A stretch of 64,000 nucleotides of DNA from an uncultured Pelagibacteraceae bacterium (GCA_902543295.1 CACBXW010000001.1:248001-312000); one strand, 5' to 3'; numbered from the stretch's first letter, positions 40,577 to 50,419 are shown. Notes: generated from the letters alone by a model not told the origin. Program-made: numbers and translations.

Positions 40577-41661
40577 TAATTTAAAATCTTACTGTATTGA
40601 TCAATTATATTGGACCAATAGAACTTTGGTACTTTTTCTTTGGCATTTCTTCCATATTCAAGATGTTTATTATTTTCAAACATTAAACATATAGATGAAT
40701 AAATCTCATCAAGACTATTACCGTCACAAATTAATCCTGATTTATCATGCTCTATAGCATCTGACGCTCCTCCGTCTTTACCACCAATTGAAGGTATTCC
40801 ATATTGTGCTGCTTCAATAAATGAAATTCCAAAACCTTCTACAGAGGATTTGTAGATTATTGATGGCATAATAAAAACATCTGATTTAGTAATCAGTGCA
40901 TTTTTCAATTCATTTGAAATATCATTCAAAAAAATTACGTACTTTTCTAAGTTCAATTCAATTACTAGTTTTTTTAAATTTTCCTCCTCATCACCATAAC
41001 CTATACACGTGTAAACAATATTTGGAAATTTTTCCTTCAAATTTCTTATTGCCATTATAACTTTTTCATGATTTTTTCTTTTATCATATCTCGATACAGT
41101 AATTAACTTTTGCTCTTTACCTTTTAAAATTTCTTCTGCTTGCTTTATATCTTCTTTTGGTATTTCATTTGCTGGATCAACACCTGGATTTATTACAACT
41201 ATTTTATTTTCTTCAACACCTTTCTCAATTGCTAGTTTTTTTGTAAATTGAGAATTTGCAACTACATAGTCAATATTGTTCAGAATTTTTACCAACTTTG
41301 TATTATTTCTCGAACCTTTGTTGTGATTTATTTCTTTAGAATGAATCAAGCAAATTTTCTTTTTGTTTGATGAAACAAATTCTAAACTTTTCCAATGATC
41401 AGCAATTATACATTTTACATTATTGTTTTCTTTTAAATATTCATTAATTAAAAAAGATTTTCGATATTTTCTGATTAACTTAAATCCACTTATTCTCTCA
41501 ATCGTGAATGAAACTTTTTCGTCAAATTTTTTGTGATTTTCATGATAATCTGCAAATACTTTTACCATATCAAGTTTGGCTAAAGATTTTGCTAGTCCCC
41601 ACATCAAATTTTGCATACCACCGATATCAGGTGGGAAAGTTCTAGTTATTATTAAATACAT
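40576..41661 (-). CDS. glycosyltransferase family 4
   Basis: TRTFPPDIGGMQNLMWGLAKSL; ISRYDKRKNHEKVI-type motif; SSVEGFGISFIEAAQYGIPSIGGKDGGASDAI. Confidence 0.9.
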   Translation of the reverse strand: MYLIITRTFPPDIGGMQNLMWGLAKSLAKLDMVKVFADYHENHKKFDEKVSFTIERISGFKLIRKYRKSFLINEYLKENNNVKCIIADHWKSLEFVSSNKKKICLIHSKEINHNKGSRNNTKLVKILNNIDYVVANSQFTKKLAIEKGVEENKIVVINPGVDPANEIPKEDIKQAEEILKGKEQKLITVSRYDKRKNHEKVIMAIRNLKEKFPNIVYTCIGYGDEEENLKKLVIELNLEKYVIFLNDISNELKNALITKSDVFIMPSIIYKSSVEGFGISFIEAAQYGIPSIGGKDGGASDAIEHDKSGLICDGNSLDEIYSSICLMFENNKHLEYGRNAKEKVPKFYWSNIIDQYSKILN

Positions 41662-42215
41662 TAATTAGACGACCACTTAATACCACAACCCATACTTGGA
41701 AATTGCTCCTCTGGACCTTTACCAGTTTCAGCAACTTGTTTCATAGCTAGAAATAAATCACTATTACCTGAGCCTACAGGCTTTAATTCTTTTAATTCTC
41801 TTATTCTTCCTCTGTACTGAAGACTGAAATTTCTATCATAACCAAAAAAATCAGGTGTACATACAGCATCGTATTTCTTTGCAATGTCTTGTGTTTCATC
41901 AATTAAATAAGGAAAGTTAAATTCATGTTTTACAGCAAATTTAATCATATTCTCATAAGAATCTTCAGGATAGTTGATTGGATCATTGGAGCATATTGCA
42001 ACTGAATTTATACCATAAGAATTAAGTTTTTTACAATCTTCAACAATATTTTTTATTAACGCATTCACATATTTACAATGATTGCAAATAAACATTATTA
42101 ATGTACCATTTTTTCCTTTGATGTCTTTTAGAGAGACCAGTTTATTTTCAGTTGATTTTAATTCAAAGTTTTCTGCTTTTTTGCCAAATTCACATACTGG
42201 TGTTTTAATTGCCAT
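41661..42215 (-). CDS. thioredoxin-like/AhpC-TSA family protein (internal start MAIKTP preferred)
   Basis: LIMFICNHCKYVNALIKNIVEDCKKL; AVCTPDFFGYD. Confidence 0.82.
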   Translation of the reverse strand: MAIKTPVCEFGKKAENFELKSTENKLVSLKDIKGKNGTLIMFICNHCKYVNALIKNIVEDCKKLNSYGINSVAICSNDPINYPEDSYENMIKFAVKHEFNFPYLIDETQDIAKKYDAVCTPDFFGYDRNFSLQYRGRIRELKELKPVGSGNSDLFLAMKQVAETGKGPEEQFPSMGCGIKWSSN

Positions 42216-42235
42216 GATGTAATAATATATAAATA

Positions 42236-42748
42236 ATGTTTTACGATTTGGAAGATAAAAAACAAAAAAACTCTGGCGAAAATTGGGTAGCACCAAATGC
42301 AACTATTATTGGAGATGTCACATTAGAAAAAAACTCCAGTGTTTGGTTTAATGCTGTAATTAGAGGGGATAATGAAAACATTCATGTTGGAGAAGGTTCA
42401 AATGTTCAAGATGGGAGCGTTCTACATACTGACCCAGGCTGTCCATTAAGAATAGGTAAAGACGTAACTATCGGTCATATCGTTATGCTTCATGGATGCA
42501 CAATAGGAGATAATAGTTTAATCGGTATTGGAGCTGTCATTTTAAATAATGCAAAAATAGGTAAAAACTGCATCATTGGAGCAAAAGCATTAATAACTGA
42601 AAACAAAGAAATTCCAGATAACTCATTAGTAGTTGGAGCACCAGGAAGAGTAGTTAGAAAACTTACAGACGAAGAGATAGGTAAAATTACAGAGAACGCA
42701 AAACATTATCAAGATAATTGGAAAAGATATGTAAAAACTGTTTTTTAA
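42236..42748 (+). CDS. gamma-carbonic anhydrase-like hexapeptide-repeat protein
   Basis: WFNAVIRGDNENIHVGEGSNVQDGSVLHTD; VTIGHIVMLHGCTIGDNSLIGIGAVILNNAKIG. Confidence 0.9.
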   Translation: MFYDLEDKKQKNSGENWVAPNATIIGDVTLEKNSSVWFNAVIRGDNENIHVGEGSNVQDGSVLHTDPGCPLRIGKDVTIGHIVMLHGCTIGDNSLIGIGAVILNNAKIGKNCIIGAKALITENKEIPDNSLVVGAPGRVVRKLTDEEIGKITENAKHYQDNWKRYVKTVF

Positions 42749-42749
42749 T

Positions 42750-43040
42750 ATGTCAGCAGGGTATGTAATTGCACAATTAAGAGTAACTAATCCAGAAAAT
42801 TATAAAGAGTACATTGAAAAAGTTAATCCAATTGTAAAAAAATTTGATGGAGAGTTTTTAGTTAGAAATGGTGAATATCAAATATTTGATGGTGAAACTA
42901 AATTTCCAAGAATAATTATTCTAAAATTTCCAAGTTATGAGAGAGCCCTTGAGTGGTATAATTCAGAGGAATATAAACCTATCAAACAGATTAGACTCGA
43001 TAATTCTGAAGGGACTAATATAATTATAAAAGGATTATGA
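42750..43040 (+). CDS. DUF1330-family protein
   Basis: GYVIAQLRVTNPENYKEYIEKVNPIVKKFDGEFLVRNG; YERALEWYNSEEYKPIKQIRLDNSEG. Confidence 0.85.
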   Translation: MSAGYVIAQLRVTNPENYKEYIEKVNPIVKKFDGEFLVRNGEYQIFDGETKFPRIIILKFPSYERALEWYNSEEYKPIKQIRLDNSEGTNIIIKGL

Positions 43041-43966
43041 AAAAAATATTTATAATTTTTATCGTTTTAGTTTTTTATTCTACATCAGTAGTTGCTCTAG
43101 AAAAATATAAATTCAAATATAACCTGCATGAAAATTTACCAAAGAAATGGGTTACTGAATTCAAAAGTATAATGAATATTGTGCAAGAAGTTATGCCTAT
43201 AAATGAGAACACTAACCAATGGGTAAAGAATTATATGAAATTAACAAACATGAAACAGGGCTATAATATGGATATCTATGCATGGCAAAGCACAAAAAAT
43301 CCTTTTCCGGAAAAGCGTGCTAATATGAAATACTCAGGTATTGAAGGATGTAACTCACCTGAACCATGGATGCAACTAGACATATTTCCAAAAGATTTTA
43401 CAAGTTCAGTTAATAAAATTCGCACTTACACTGTTATTGTTCATGAGTATTTTCATGTTTATCAAAACGCACTTTCTCACAGAGATAGGTGTCTGTCTGA
43501 AAACAGTGCAAAGTGGTTGGTCGAGGGAGGTGCTAAAGTTTTAGAAGAGATTTATTCAAGGCAATATTACAAAAAAGACCTTTTAAAGAGTGACATTCAA
43601 GAGAGAAAAAGATGGAGTATTAAAAAGGTTACTAAAGAACCTCAATTATACGAAAAACATAAGACATCACCACAAAAAAATGGATTTGATAGCAATTATG
43701 CTGGCTCTGCATTCATAGTACTAGCATTAGTTAATGAATTAAAAAAAAATAATAATTCTGAAGAAAAAGCATTTGAATTAGTTTTTAGAGAATTTTGGAT
43801 ACAAAGAGCTAAACAACCTTCAGGCTGGAATTGGCAAACTACTTTTAAAAATACTTTTGGTATGACTTTGGATGAATTTTATGAAAGGTTAAGTAAATAC
43901 AAAAGAAAAGATCTTAAAAAAATACTTCCAAACAAGTCTTTGAAGATACAAGATATTTTTAGTTAA
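43037..43966 (+). CDS. secreted HExxH putative metallopeptidase
   Basis: Signal peptide; TVIVHEYFHVYQNAL zinc motif followed by KWLVEGGAKVLEE. Confidence 0.6.
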   Translation: MKKIFIIFIVLVFYSTSVVALEKYKFKYNLHENLPKKWVTEFKSIMNIVQEVMPINENTNQWVKNYMKLTNMKQGYNMDIYAWQSTKNPFPEKRANMKYSGIEGCNSPEPWMQLDIFPKDFTSSVNKIRTYTVIVHEYFHVYQNALSHRDRCLSENSAKWLVEGGAKVLEEIYSRQYYKKDLLKSDIQERKRWSIKKVTKEPQLYEKHKTSPQKNGFDSNYAGSAFIVLALVNELKKNNNSEEKAFELVFREFWIQRAKQPSGWNWQTTFKNTFGMTLDEFYERLSKYKRKDLKKILPNKSLKIQDIFS

Positions 43967-43971
43967 AGAAT

Positions 43972-44367
43972 TTAATCTCTTAGTGATAATATTTTAAAAG
44001 ATAGTTTTAATTTAGGAAATTTTTTATTTAAAATTAGTTTAATTTTTTTAAATGAATCTTTATGTATTTTCTTTTCTATAACTGAATTAAATTTCTCCCT
44101 CCCATTTACTATTTTAGCTGCTCCACAATCTTCATGATTAATTACTATTAATTTACCTATATTATGTAACTTTATTGAGGTTGATAAATTATCCAAAAAA
44201 GTAGATTGCCATTTTTTAAATTTTTTAGAAGTTACACCAATAGCTGCTCCAGCAATAGTAAATGAGCTATACTTTCCAGTTAATTTCTTTTTTTTTAAAT
44301 AATTAAAAACTTTTGGCTGAAACCTTGGATCGATACACGACAAAACCATAGCTTCATATTTTTTCAT
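43972..44367 (-). CDS. short beta-carbonic-anhydrase-like protein (start MKKYEAM)
   Basis: SCIDPRF ... VINHEDCGAAK Cys-Asp/His-Cys arrangement. Confidence 0.6.
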   Translation of the reverse strand: MKKYEAMVLSCIDPRFQPKVFNYLKKKKLTGKYSSFTIAGAAIGVTSKKFKKWQSTFLDNLSTSIKLHNIGKLIVINHEDCGAAKIVNGREKFNSVIEKKIHKDSFKKIKLILNKKFPKLKLSFKILSLRD

Positions 44368-44972
44368 TACGGTACCAACCAAGTATCTTTACTATTATCA
44401 ATGTCAAATCTAGCTCTTCGATGACCTTTTGCAGCTAAATACAACCATTCTATAGATTTAATTTTACACTGTATAACTGTAAAGTTTTTATATCCTTCTT
44501 CACTTTGTTCTTTTGTGTAATCAAAATTATCTAACTCAGGTTTTAAACCAGATGTTGGAATATCAGACACTGTACCTGGTCCATTATCTACTAAGTAACA
44601 TTTACGACTTATATGTTGAGTTTTTTCCCAAGATTGTTTTGTTATATCATTATTGTGATTGATAATTGCTTCAACTTTTAATCTAACCTGTATTTTTTCA
44701 TCTTTGTCATAAAATAACATCGATGAATTTGGGTTTTTTTCCAATATTTTAATTTTATCAGATCTAATATCACTGTGAAATTGCACTAAATTATTTTGTT
44801 CATCTGATTTTCTAAGAACAACAATTCTACTTTCGATATCGTTCTGACTTCCACACGAAAAAACAGGTATTCTAAAAGGAGATGATCTATTGGTAACTGC
44901 ATCAGTTAACATTAACCAAATTTTCTTTTTTATTTCGGAAAAATCCTCGTAGTAGGGAACAGTAGTAGACAC
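44367..44972 (-). CDS. pyridoxamine 5'-phosphate oxidase-family flavoprotein
   Basis: RIVVLRKSDEQNNLVQFHSDIRSDKIKILEKNPNSSMLFYD; WLYLAAKGHRRARFD. Confidence 0.8.
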   Translation of the reverse strand: MSTTVPYYEDFSEIKKKIWLMLTDAVTNRSSPFRIPVFSCGSQNDIESRIVVLRKSDEQNNLVQFHSDIRSDKIKILEKNPNSSMLFYDKDEKIQVRLKVEAIINHNNDITKQSWEKTQHISRKCYLVDNGPGTVSDIPTSGLKPELDNFDYTKEQSEEGYKNFTVIQCKIKSIEWLYLAAKGHRRARFDIDNSKDTWLVP

Positions 44973-44974
44973 AA

Positions 44975-45850
44975 TTACTTTTTCTTTTTTAATCTAGCTA
45001 TCAAGCTTGAGCTATCCCAACGGTTTCCACCCATTTTTTGAACTTCAGCATAATAACCATCAACAATTTCAGTTACTGGAACAGGTGAACCATTTCTTTT
45101 TGCTTCTTCAATACAAATTTTTAAATCTTTTCTCATCCAATCTACAGCAAATCCGTAATCAAATTTATCAGCCACCATAGTTTTATATCTATTTTCCATT
45201 TGCCAAGACTGAGCTGCACCTTTAGAGATAGTTTCCATAACTTTATCCATATCTAAACCTGCATTAATTCCAAAATTTACTGCTTCAGATAAACCTTGAA
45301 CTAAACCACCAATACACATTTGATTGACCATCTTAGTTAATTGTCCACTACCTGATGGTCCGATTAAAGTTACTTTTTTACTATAACAATCTATTATTGG
45401 CTCCGCTTTTTTAAAATCACTATCATCTCCACCAACCATGACAGTTAATATCCCACCTTCAGCACCTGATTGTCCTCCAGATATAGGAGCATCTAAAAAA
45501 CCAAATCCTTTATCTTTAGCAGCTTTATAAATTTCTCTAGAAATTTCAGCAGACACTGTTGAATTATCAATATATACACATCCCTCTTTTGCATTATGAA
45601 ATAAACCCTCATCTCCTAAAGAAACTTGCCTCAAATCATCGTCATTCCCAACACAAGTAAAAATAAAATCAGCATCTTTAGCAGCCTCAGATGGTGTATT
45701 AGCCATATTGCCTTTGTATTCACCAATCCATTTTTCTGCTTTTGATTTTGTTCTGTTAAAAACAGTTACATTATGTCCTGCTTTTGATATATATCCTGCC
45801 ATTGGATAACCCATTACACCAAGACCTATGAAAGCAATTTTAGAAGTCAT
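44975..45850 (-). CDS. 3-hydroxyisobutyrate dehydrogenase-family protein
   Basis: IAFIGLGVMGYPMAGYISKAGH; FLDAPISGGQSGAEGGILTVMVGG; GSGQLTKMVNQ. Confidence 0.88.
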   Translation of the reverse strand: MTSKIAFIGLGVMGYPMAGYISKAGHNVTVFNRTKSKAEKWIGEYKGNMANTPSEAAKDADFIFTCVGNDDDLRQVSLGDEGLFHNAKEGCVYIDNSTVSAEISREIYKAAKDKGFGFLDAPISGGQSGAEGGILTVMVGGDDSDFKKAEPIIDCYSKKVTLIGPSGSGQLTKMVNQMCIGGLVQGLSEAVNFGINAGLDMDKVMETISKGAAQSWQMENRYKTMVADKFDYGFAVDWMRKDLKICIEEAKRNGSPVPVTEIVDGYYAEVQKMGGNRWDSSSLIARLKKKK

Positions 45851-45858
45851 ATTTTTTT

Positions 45859-47067
45859 ATGTTTAAAAATTTAAGTTTAAAAGTAATTGTATTTGGATTT
45901 ATATTTACATTTTTTTCAAGTTTTGGACAGAGTTTTTTTCTTGGAATATTCAATACAAGTATAAGAGAGACGCTATCAATAACTCATGGACAATTTGGCT
46001 CAATATATGCATCCGCAACATTGTGCAGTAGTTTATTACTTATTTGGGTTGGAAAGAAAATTGATGATATAAATATTTTTCGATTTGCAATATATGTAAC
46101 ATTACTTTTATCTTTTTCTTGTTTTTTCTTTTCAAAAATTTCATCAATAGTTTTTTTATTCATTGCAATTTTTTTAATGAGATTTTCAGGTCAAGGAATG
46201 ATGTCTCATACTGCAACAACAACAGTTTCGAGATATTTCACAAAATCAAGGGGTAGGGCGTTAAGTATTTGTTGGTTTGGTTTATCTAGTGCTGAATTTA
46301 TTTTACCTGTTTTAATGGTATTCTTGTTGTCATTAACCACTTGGCAAAATATTTGGACTGTAATTGCAATATTAATTTTAATATTATTACCGATAGCATC
46401 GTTCTTTTTAGTTCGAACTGTTAAACTTGATACAAGAGAAAGCACTGGAGGTGAAGAATTTAAAGAGGAAAATATTAAGCAATGGAAAAGAATTGAAGTA
46501 ATAAAAGATTATAAATTTTATATCGTAAGCATGAATATGCTTGCTATGCCTTGGATTGCAACTGGTGTATTTGTTTATCAATCATTTATTACTGAATCAA
46601 AAAACTGGGGACCATTTGTAATTGCGCAGTCTTTTATGTCTTATTCAGTATTTTCAGTAATTACACTTTTAATATCTGGTTTTTTAATTGATAAATTCAC
46701 AAGTCGAAAACTTTTAATTTTTATGAATATTCCTTTATTTCTATCGACTTTTGTAATTATTTATTTTGATGCACAATTTACTGCATTTATATTTTTAGGT
46801 TTAATTGGAATATCAAATGGTTTGGCAAACGTTTTGGGATCTTCTACTTGGGCTGAAGTTTATGGTGTAAAGCATATTGGATCTATTAAAGCTTTGACCA
46901 CTGCACTTATGGTTTTTTCAACAGCTTTTGGAACAGCTCTTTTTGGAATTTTAATTGATATTGGATTTTCAATTGAGAAAATTGCTTTAATTTCTGCACT
47001 TTATATACTTATTTCTTTTGTTCTTCTTTTTTTAGTTAGAAAAAAATTAAATCCAATTTTAGTATAA
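45859..47067 (+). CDS. MFS transporter
   Basis: About twelve TM segments with MFS-like layout. Confidence 0.85.
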   Translation: MFKNLSLKVIVFGFIFTFFSSFGQSFFLGIFNTSIRETLSITHGQFGSIYASATLCSSLLLIWVGKKIDDINIFRFAIYVTLLLSFSCFFFSKISSIVFLFIAIFLMRFSGQGMMSHTATTTVSRYFTKSRGRALSICWFGLSSAEFILPVLMVFLLSLTTWQNIWTVIAILILILLPIASFFLVRTVKLDTRESTGGEEFKEENIKQWKRIEVIKDYKFYIVSMNMLAMPWIATGVFVYQSFITESKNWGPFVIAQSFMSYSVFSVITLLISGFLIDKFTSRKLLIFMNIPLFLSTFVIIYFDAQFTAFIFLGLIGISNGLANVLGSSTWAEVYGVKHIGSIKALTTALMVFSTAFGTALFGILIDIGFSIEKIALISALYILISFVLLFLVRKKLNPILV

Positions 47068-47109
47068 AAATACTTGATTTTGTTGATCTTGGAGTATATT
47101 TAATCGCCC

Positions 47110-47637
47110 ATGGCAAGAGTTACCGTTGAAGACTGTATAGATAAAGTAGATAGCCCTTATGAATTAGTTTTGGTTGCTAAAGAAAGAGCTACTCAACTTA
47201 ATTCAGGAATTGAACCTACATTAGATAGAGATAACGATAAGCACACAGTTATTGCTTTAAGAGAAATAGCCGAAGAGACAATTAAAGTTCCAGATTTAAC
47301 AGAGGCCGCAGTTTACAAACTTAGAAAACATGTAGAACAAATTGATGATACTGCTGAAGAAGATGAAGATATTGGTGATGATTTTGAAAATCTGTACAAA
47401 GGTGAGATTTCAAAAAGTGGTGTACCAATTCTTCCTTCAAAAAGAGCTAGAAAAATCCCAGAAAAAATTCAAGTTTCAAAAGAAGATCTTGCTGAACTAT
47501 CACCGTCAGCACAGCCTGATGTTAATGTAGAAGCTCCAAGTGAAGCTGAAGAAAGTGATGACGTTTCATTAGATCAAGTTTCTGAAGCAGAAGAGCAAGT
47601 TGCAGATAACGCGAGCGACGAAGAAAATAATTCTTAA
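47110..47637 (+). CDS. rpoZ: RNA polymerase omega subunit with long acidic C-terminal extension
   Basis: [36 protein letters not shown]...[15 protein letters not shown]. Confidence 0.92.
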   Translation: MARVTVEDCIDKVDSPYELVLVAKERATQLNSGIEPTLDRDNDKHTVIALREIAEETIKVPDLTEAAVYKLRKHVEQIDDTAEEDEDIGDDFENLYKGEISKSGVPILPSKRARKIPEKIQVSKEDLAELSPSAQPDVNVEAPSEAEESDDVSLDQVSEAEEQVADNASDEENNS

Positions 47638-48780
47638 TTAGGAAAACTCTTTTAATATTTGTTCCCTGTGTTCATCTAGATCAGGAATATCCCCTCTAGT
47701 ACTTTTATCTTCGTACGAAGACATTTTAATAGGATTGCCTGCTAATCTAAAATCACCAACTACTTTATGATAGGCTTTAACAATCATGTTTCTTGCTTCG
47801 ACTTGAGGATTTTCTACCGCTTCTTTAATATTAAATATCGGTCCACAAGGTATCTTTAATTTTTCCATTTCACTTACCCATTCAGAAGTATTTTTTGAAG
47901 AAAGTTTATCTTCAAAAATTGATTTTAGTTCATTCATATTTTCACATCTGAGTGAATTGGTATTAAATCTTTTATCATTCACCATCTCAGGTATTCCTAA
48001 TACTTCACAAAGTTTTTCATATAATTTATCGTTACCTGCAGCAATAATTATATAACTATCCTTTGTTTTAAATGCCTCAAACGGAGCGATTGAAGGATGC
48101 CTAGATCCCATAGGTTTAGGAATTTCATTTTTAGATAAATATCTTGCAATTGCATTTTCTAAAATTGCAATTTGGCAGTCTAACATTGAAACGTCTATAA
48201 ACATTCCCTTACCTGTTTTTTGTCTATCATACAAAGCTGCATTAATTCCGATTGCAGTAAAAAGGCCTGCTGTAATATCACCAATTGATGTTCCAACTCT
48301 TGTTGGTTCACTATCTGGATGACCTGTAACACTCATCAGTCCACCCATTCCTTGAACGACCATGTCATAAGCGGGTAATTCTTTTAAAGGGCCAGTCTGA
48401 CCGAAACCAGATGCAGATGCGTATATTAATTTTGGATATTTTTTGCTTACATCTTTCCAACCATATCCCCATTTTTCTAAAGTACCTGGTTTAAAATTTT
48501 CTACTAAAATATCTGCTTTTGCTAAAATTTTATCAAAGATTTTTTTATCATCTTCATTTTTTAAATTAAGAGCAATACTTTCTTTTCCTCTGTTAAGTGA
48601 CATAAAATATGCTGAATAGTCTTTTACAAAAGGTCCAAACTTTCTTGAATCGTCACCAATTTCTGGTGCTTCTACTTTAATTACACGTGCACCGAGATCA
48701 GATAAGATCATTGTACAATATGGACCCACTAAAACCCTAGTAAGATCAACAACTAATAAATTTTTTAAAGGACCATCCAT
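47638..48780 (-). CDS. CaiB/BaiF family CoA-transferase
   Basis: MDGPLKNLLVVDLTRVLVGPYCTMILSDLGARVIKVEAPEIGDDSRKFGPF; SLNRGKESIALNLK. Confidence 0.92.
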   Translation of the reverse strand: MDGPLKNLLVVDLTRVLVGPYCTMILSDLGARVIKVEAPEIGDDSRKFGPFVKDYSAYFMSLNRGKESIALNLKNEDDKKIFDKILAKADILVENFKPGTLEKWGYGWKDVSKKYPKLIYASASGFGQTGPLKELPAYDMVVQGMGGLMSVTGHPDSEPTRVGTSIGDITAGLFTAIGINAALYDRQKTGKGMFIDVSMLDCQIAILENAIARYLSKNEIPKPMGSRHPSIAPFEAFKTKDSYIIIAAGNDKLYEKLCEVLGIPEMVNDKRFNTNSLRCENMNELKSIFEDKLSSKNTSEWVSEMEKLKIPCGPIFNIKEAVENPQVEARNMIVKAYHKVVGDFRLAGNPIKMSSYEDKSTRGDIPDLDEHREQILKEFS

Positions 48781-48862
48781 AATAAGTACGTCATTTCCTT
48801 ATATTGACTCTTCTGCTCAAGTTCAATTTAATATCATCATTATAAATAAAAAGGGGAAAACT

Positions 48863-49873
48863 ATGTTAAGAAAAATAACATTATATTTGTCTTCAATAAT
48901 TATAGCTTTTTCAATAGTAGGATCTGCATACGCAGTTACATTAAAAGCAAGTCACCAATGGCCAGGAACACCAAGAGCTGATGGCTCTTTTGACCCACGT
49001 CATGAAATGGTACAAATTATTGCTGATGAAGTAAAAAAAGCAAACGTTGATTTAGAAATTAGAATTTATCCAGCTAAGTCACTTTATAAGCCAAAAGAAC
49101 AGTGGAAACCTATGACTACAGGTCAATTAGATATTTCTGCTTTCCCATTAGCTTATGCATCAAAATTCCATCCAGAGTTTGATGCTACATTAATGCCAGG
49201 AACTGTAAAAAATCATGAGCATGCATTGAGATTTAATAAAGGTCCAATGATGACTGAGATTAAAAAAATAATCAGTGATGCTGGTGTTGTAGTACTATCT
49301 GATGCATGGTTAGGTGGTGGTTTCGCATCAAAAACTAAATGTATCAAAAATCCAAGTGATGCTAAAGGACAAGTGATGAGAGCTGCAGGAAAAGCTTTCA
49401 ACCAAATGTTAGAAGCTGCTGGTGCAGGTATTCAAAGTATGCCATCATCTGAAATTTATACTGGATTACAAACTGGTGTGTTAACAGGTGCAAATACTAG
49501 TTCAGGAAGTTTTGTGAGTTACAAAATATATGAACAAGTAAAATGTGCAACTCCTCCAGGAAAATTTGGTTTATGGTTTATGTATGAGCCAATTTTAATG
49601 TCTAAGAAAAGCTACAATGCATTAAATTCAAGCCAACAAGTGGCTTTAATGAAAGCAGGAAAAGTTGCTGAGAAATATATGACAGCTCAAGTAGAAAACT
49701 TAGATAAAAAGTTTGAGGAAGCATACAAAGCTGCAGGTGTTAAATTAGTGTATATGGATGCTGATGATCATGCTGCATGGGTTGATATTGCAATAAAATC
49801 ATCTCACAAAGCTTTTGCTGAAAAAGTTCCAGGTGGCGATAAGCTAATGGAAATGGCTTTAGCAGTTAAATAA
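48863..49873 (+). CDS. TRAP transporter substrate-binding protein (DctP-like)
   Basis: Signal peptide, LKASHQWPG; MRAAGKAFNQMLEAAGAGIQSMPSSEIYTGLQTGVLTGANT. Confidence 0.9.
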   Translation: MLRKITLYLSSIIIAFSIVGSAYAVTLKASHQWPGTPRADGSFDPRHEMVQIIADEVKKANVDLEIRIYPAKSLYKPKEQWKPMTTGQLDISAFPLAYASKFHPEFDATLMPGTVKNHEHALRFNKGPMMTEIKKIISDAGVVVLSDAWLGGGFASKTKCIKNPSDAKGQVMRAAGKAFNQMLEAAGAGIQSMPSSEIYTGLQTGVLTGANTSSGSFVSYKIYEQVKCATPPGKFGLWFMYEPILMSKKSYNALNSSQQVALMKAGKVAEKYMTAQVENLDKKFEEAYKAAGVKLVYMDADDHAAWVDIAIKSSHKAFAEKVPGGDKLMEMALAVK

Positions 49874-49887
49874 AATAATATATAAAG

Positions 49888-49924
49888 AACCCCTATTTAT
49901 TCTCTATAAGTAGGGGTTTTTTTT
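49888..49924 (+). terminator. strong intrinsic terminator between dctP and dctQ
   Basis: AACCCCTATTTAT-TCTCT-ATAAGTAGGGGTT stem (one G-U) followed by an uninterrupted T-tract ending immediately before ATG 49925. Confidence 0.85.
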
Positions 49925-50419
49925 ATGAAAGAAAAATACTTAAAATTCTGTGATTATGTTGCAAGAGCTTGCGGAGCTTTTGCTGTTTTAGCTTTACTCT
50001 TATCAATTCTTGTCATTGTTGAATTAGTTTTTGAAAGATACTTTTTTCAAAGAGCAATAACGTGGCAAACAGAGCTAGTTACAATGCTTCTAGTTGCTTC
50101 AACATTTATAGGAAGTGCATATGTTTTAAGTGAAAAAGCTCATGTAAGCATGGAGTGGATTTACGATTTTTTATCAAAGAAAAATATTTTAAGACTTAAA
50201 ATTTTTACATCATTAGTCAGTTTATTATTTTTCTTAATTTTATTCTATTTTGGTTTTTTAATGGTTGAGGAAGCGTTTACTAAAAATTATTCAACAGGAA
50301 CAGTTTGGGACCCTCCATTGTGGGTACCATATTCTTCTATGATGATAGGTGCTGCATTAATGATTTTACAATATATAGCAGAGATTATTAAACTTACAGA
50401 CGAAAGGGATGCTAACTAA
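49925..50419 (+). CDS. TRAP transporter small permease (DctQ-like)
   Basis: Four TM segments, ITWQTELVTMLLVASTFIGSAYVLSEKAHVSMEWIYDFLS. Confidence 0.88.
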   Translation: MKEKYLKFCDYVARACGAFAVLALLLSILVIVELVFERYFFQRAITWQTELVTMLLVASTFIGSAYVLSEKAHVSMEWIYDFLSKKNILRLKIFTSLVSLLFFLILFYFGFLMVEEAFTKNYSTGTVWDPPLWVPYSSMMIGAALMILQYIAEIIKLTDERDAN

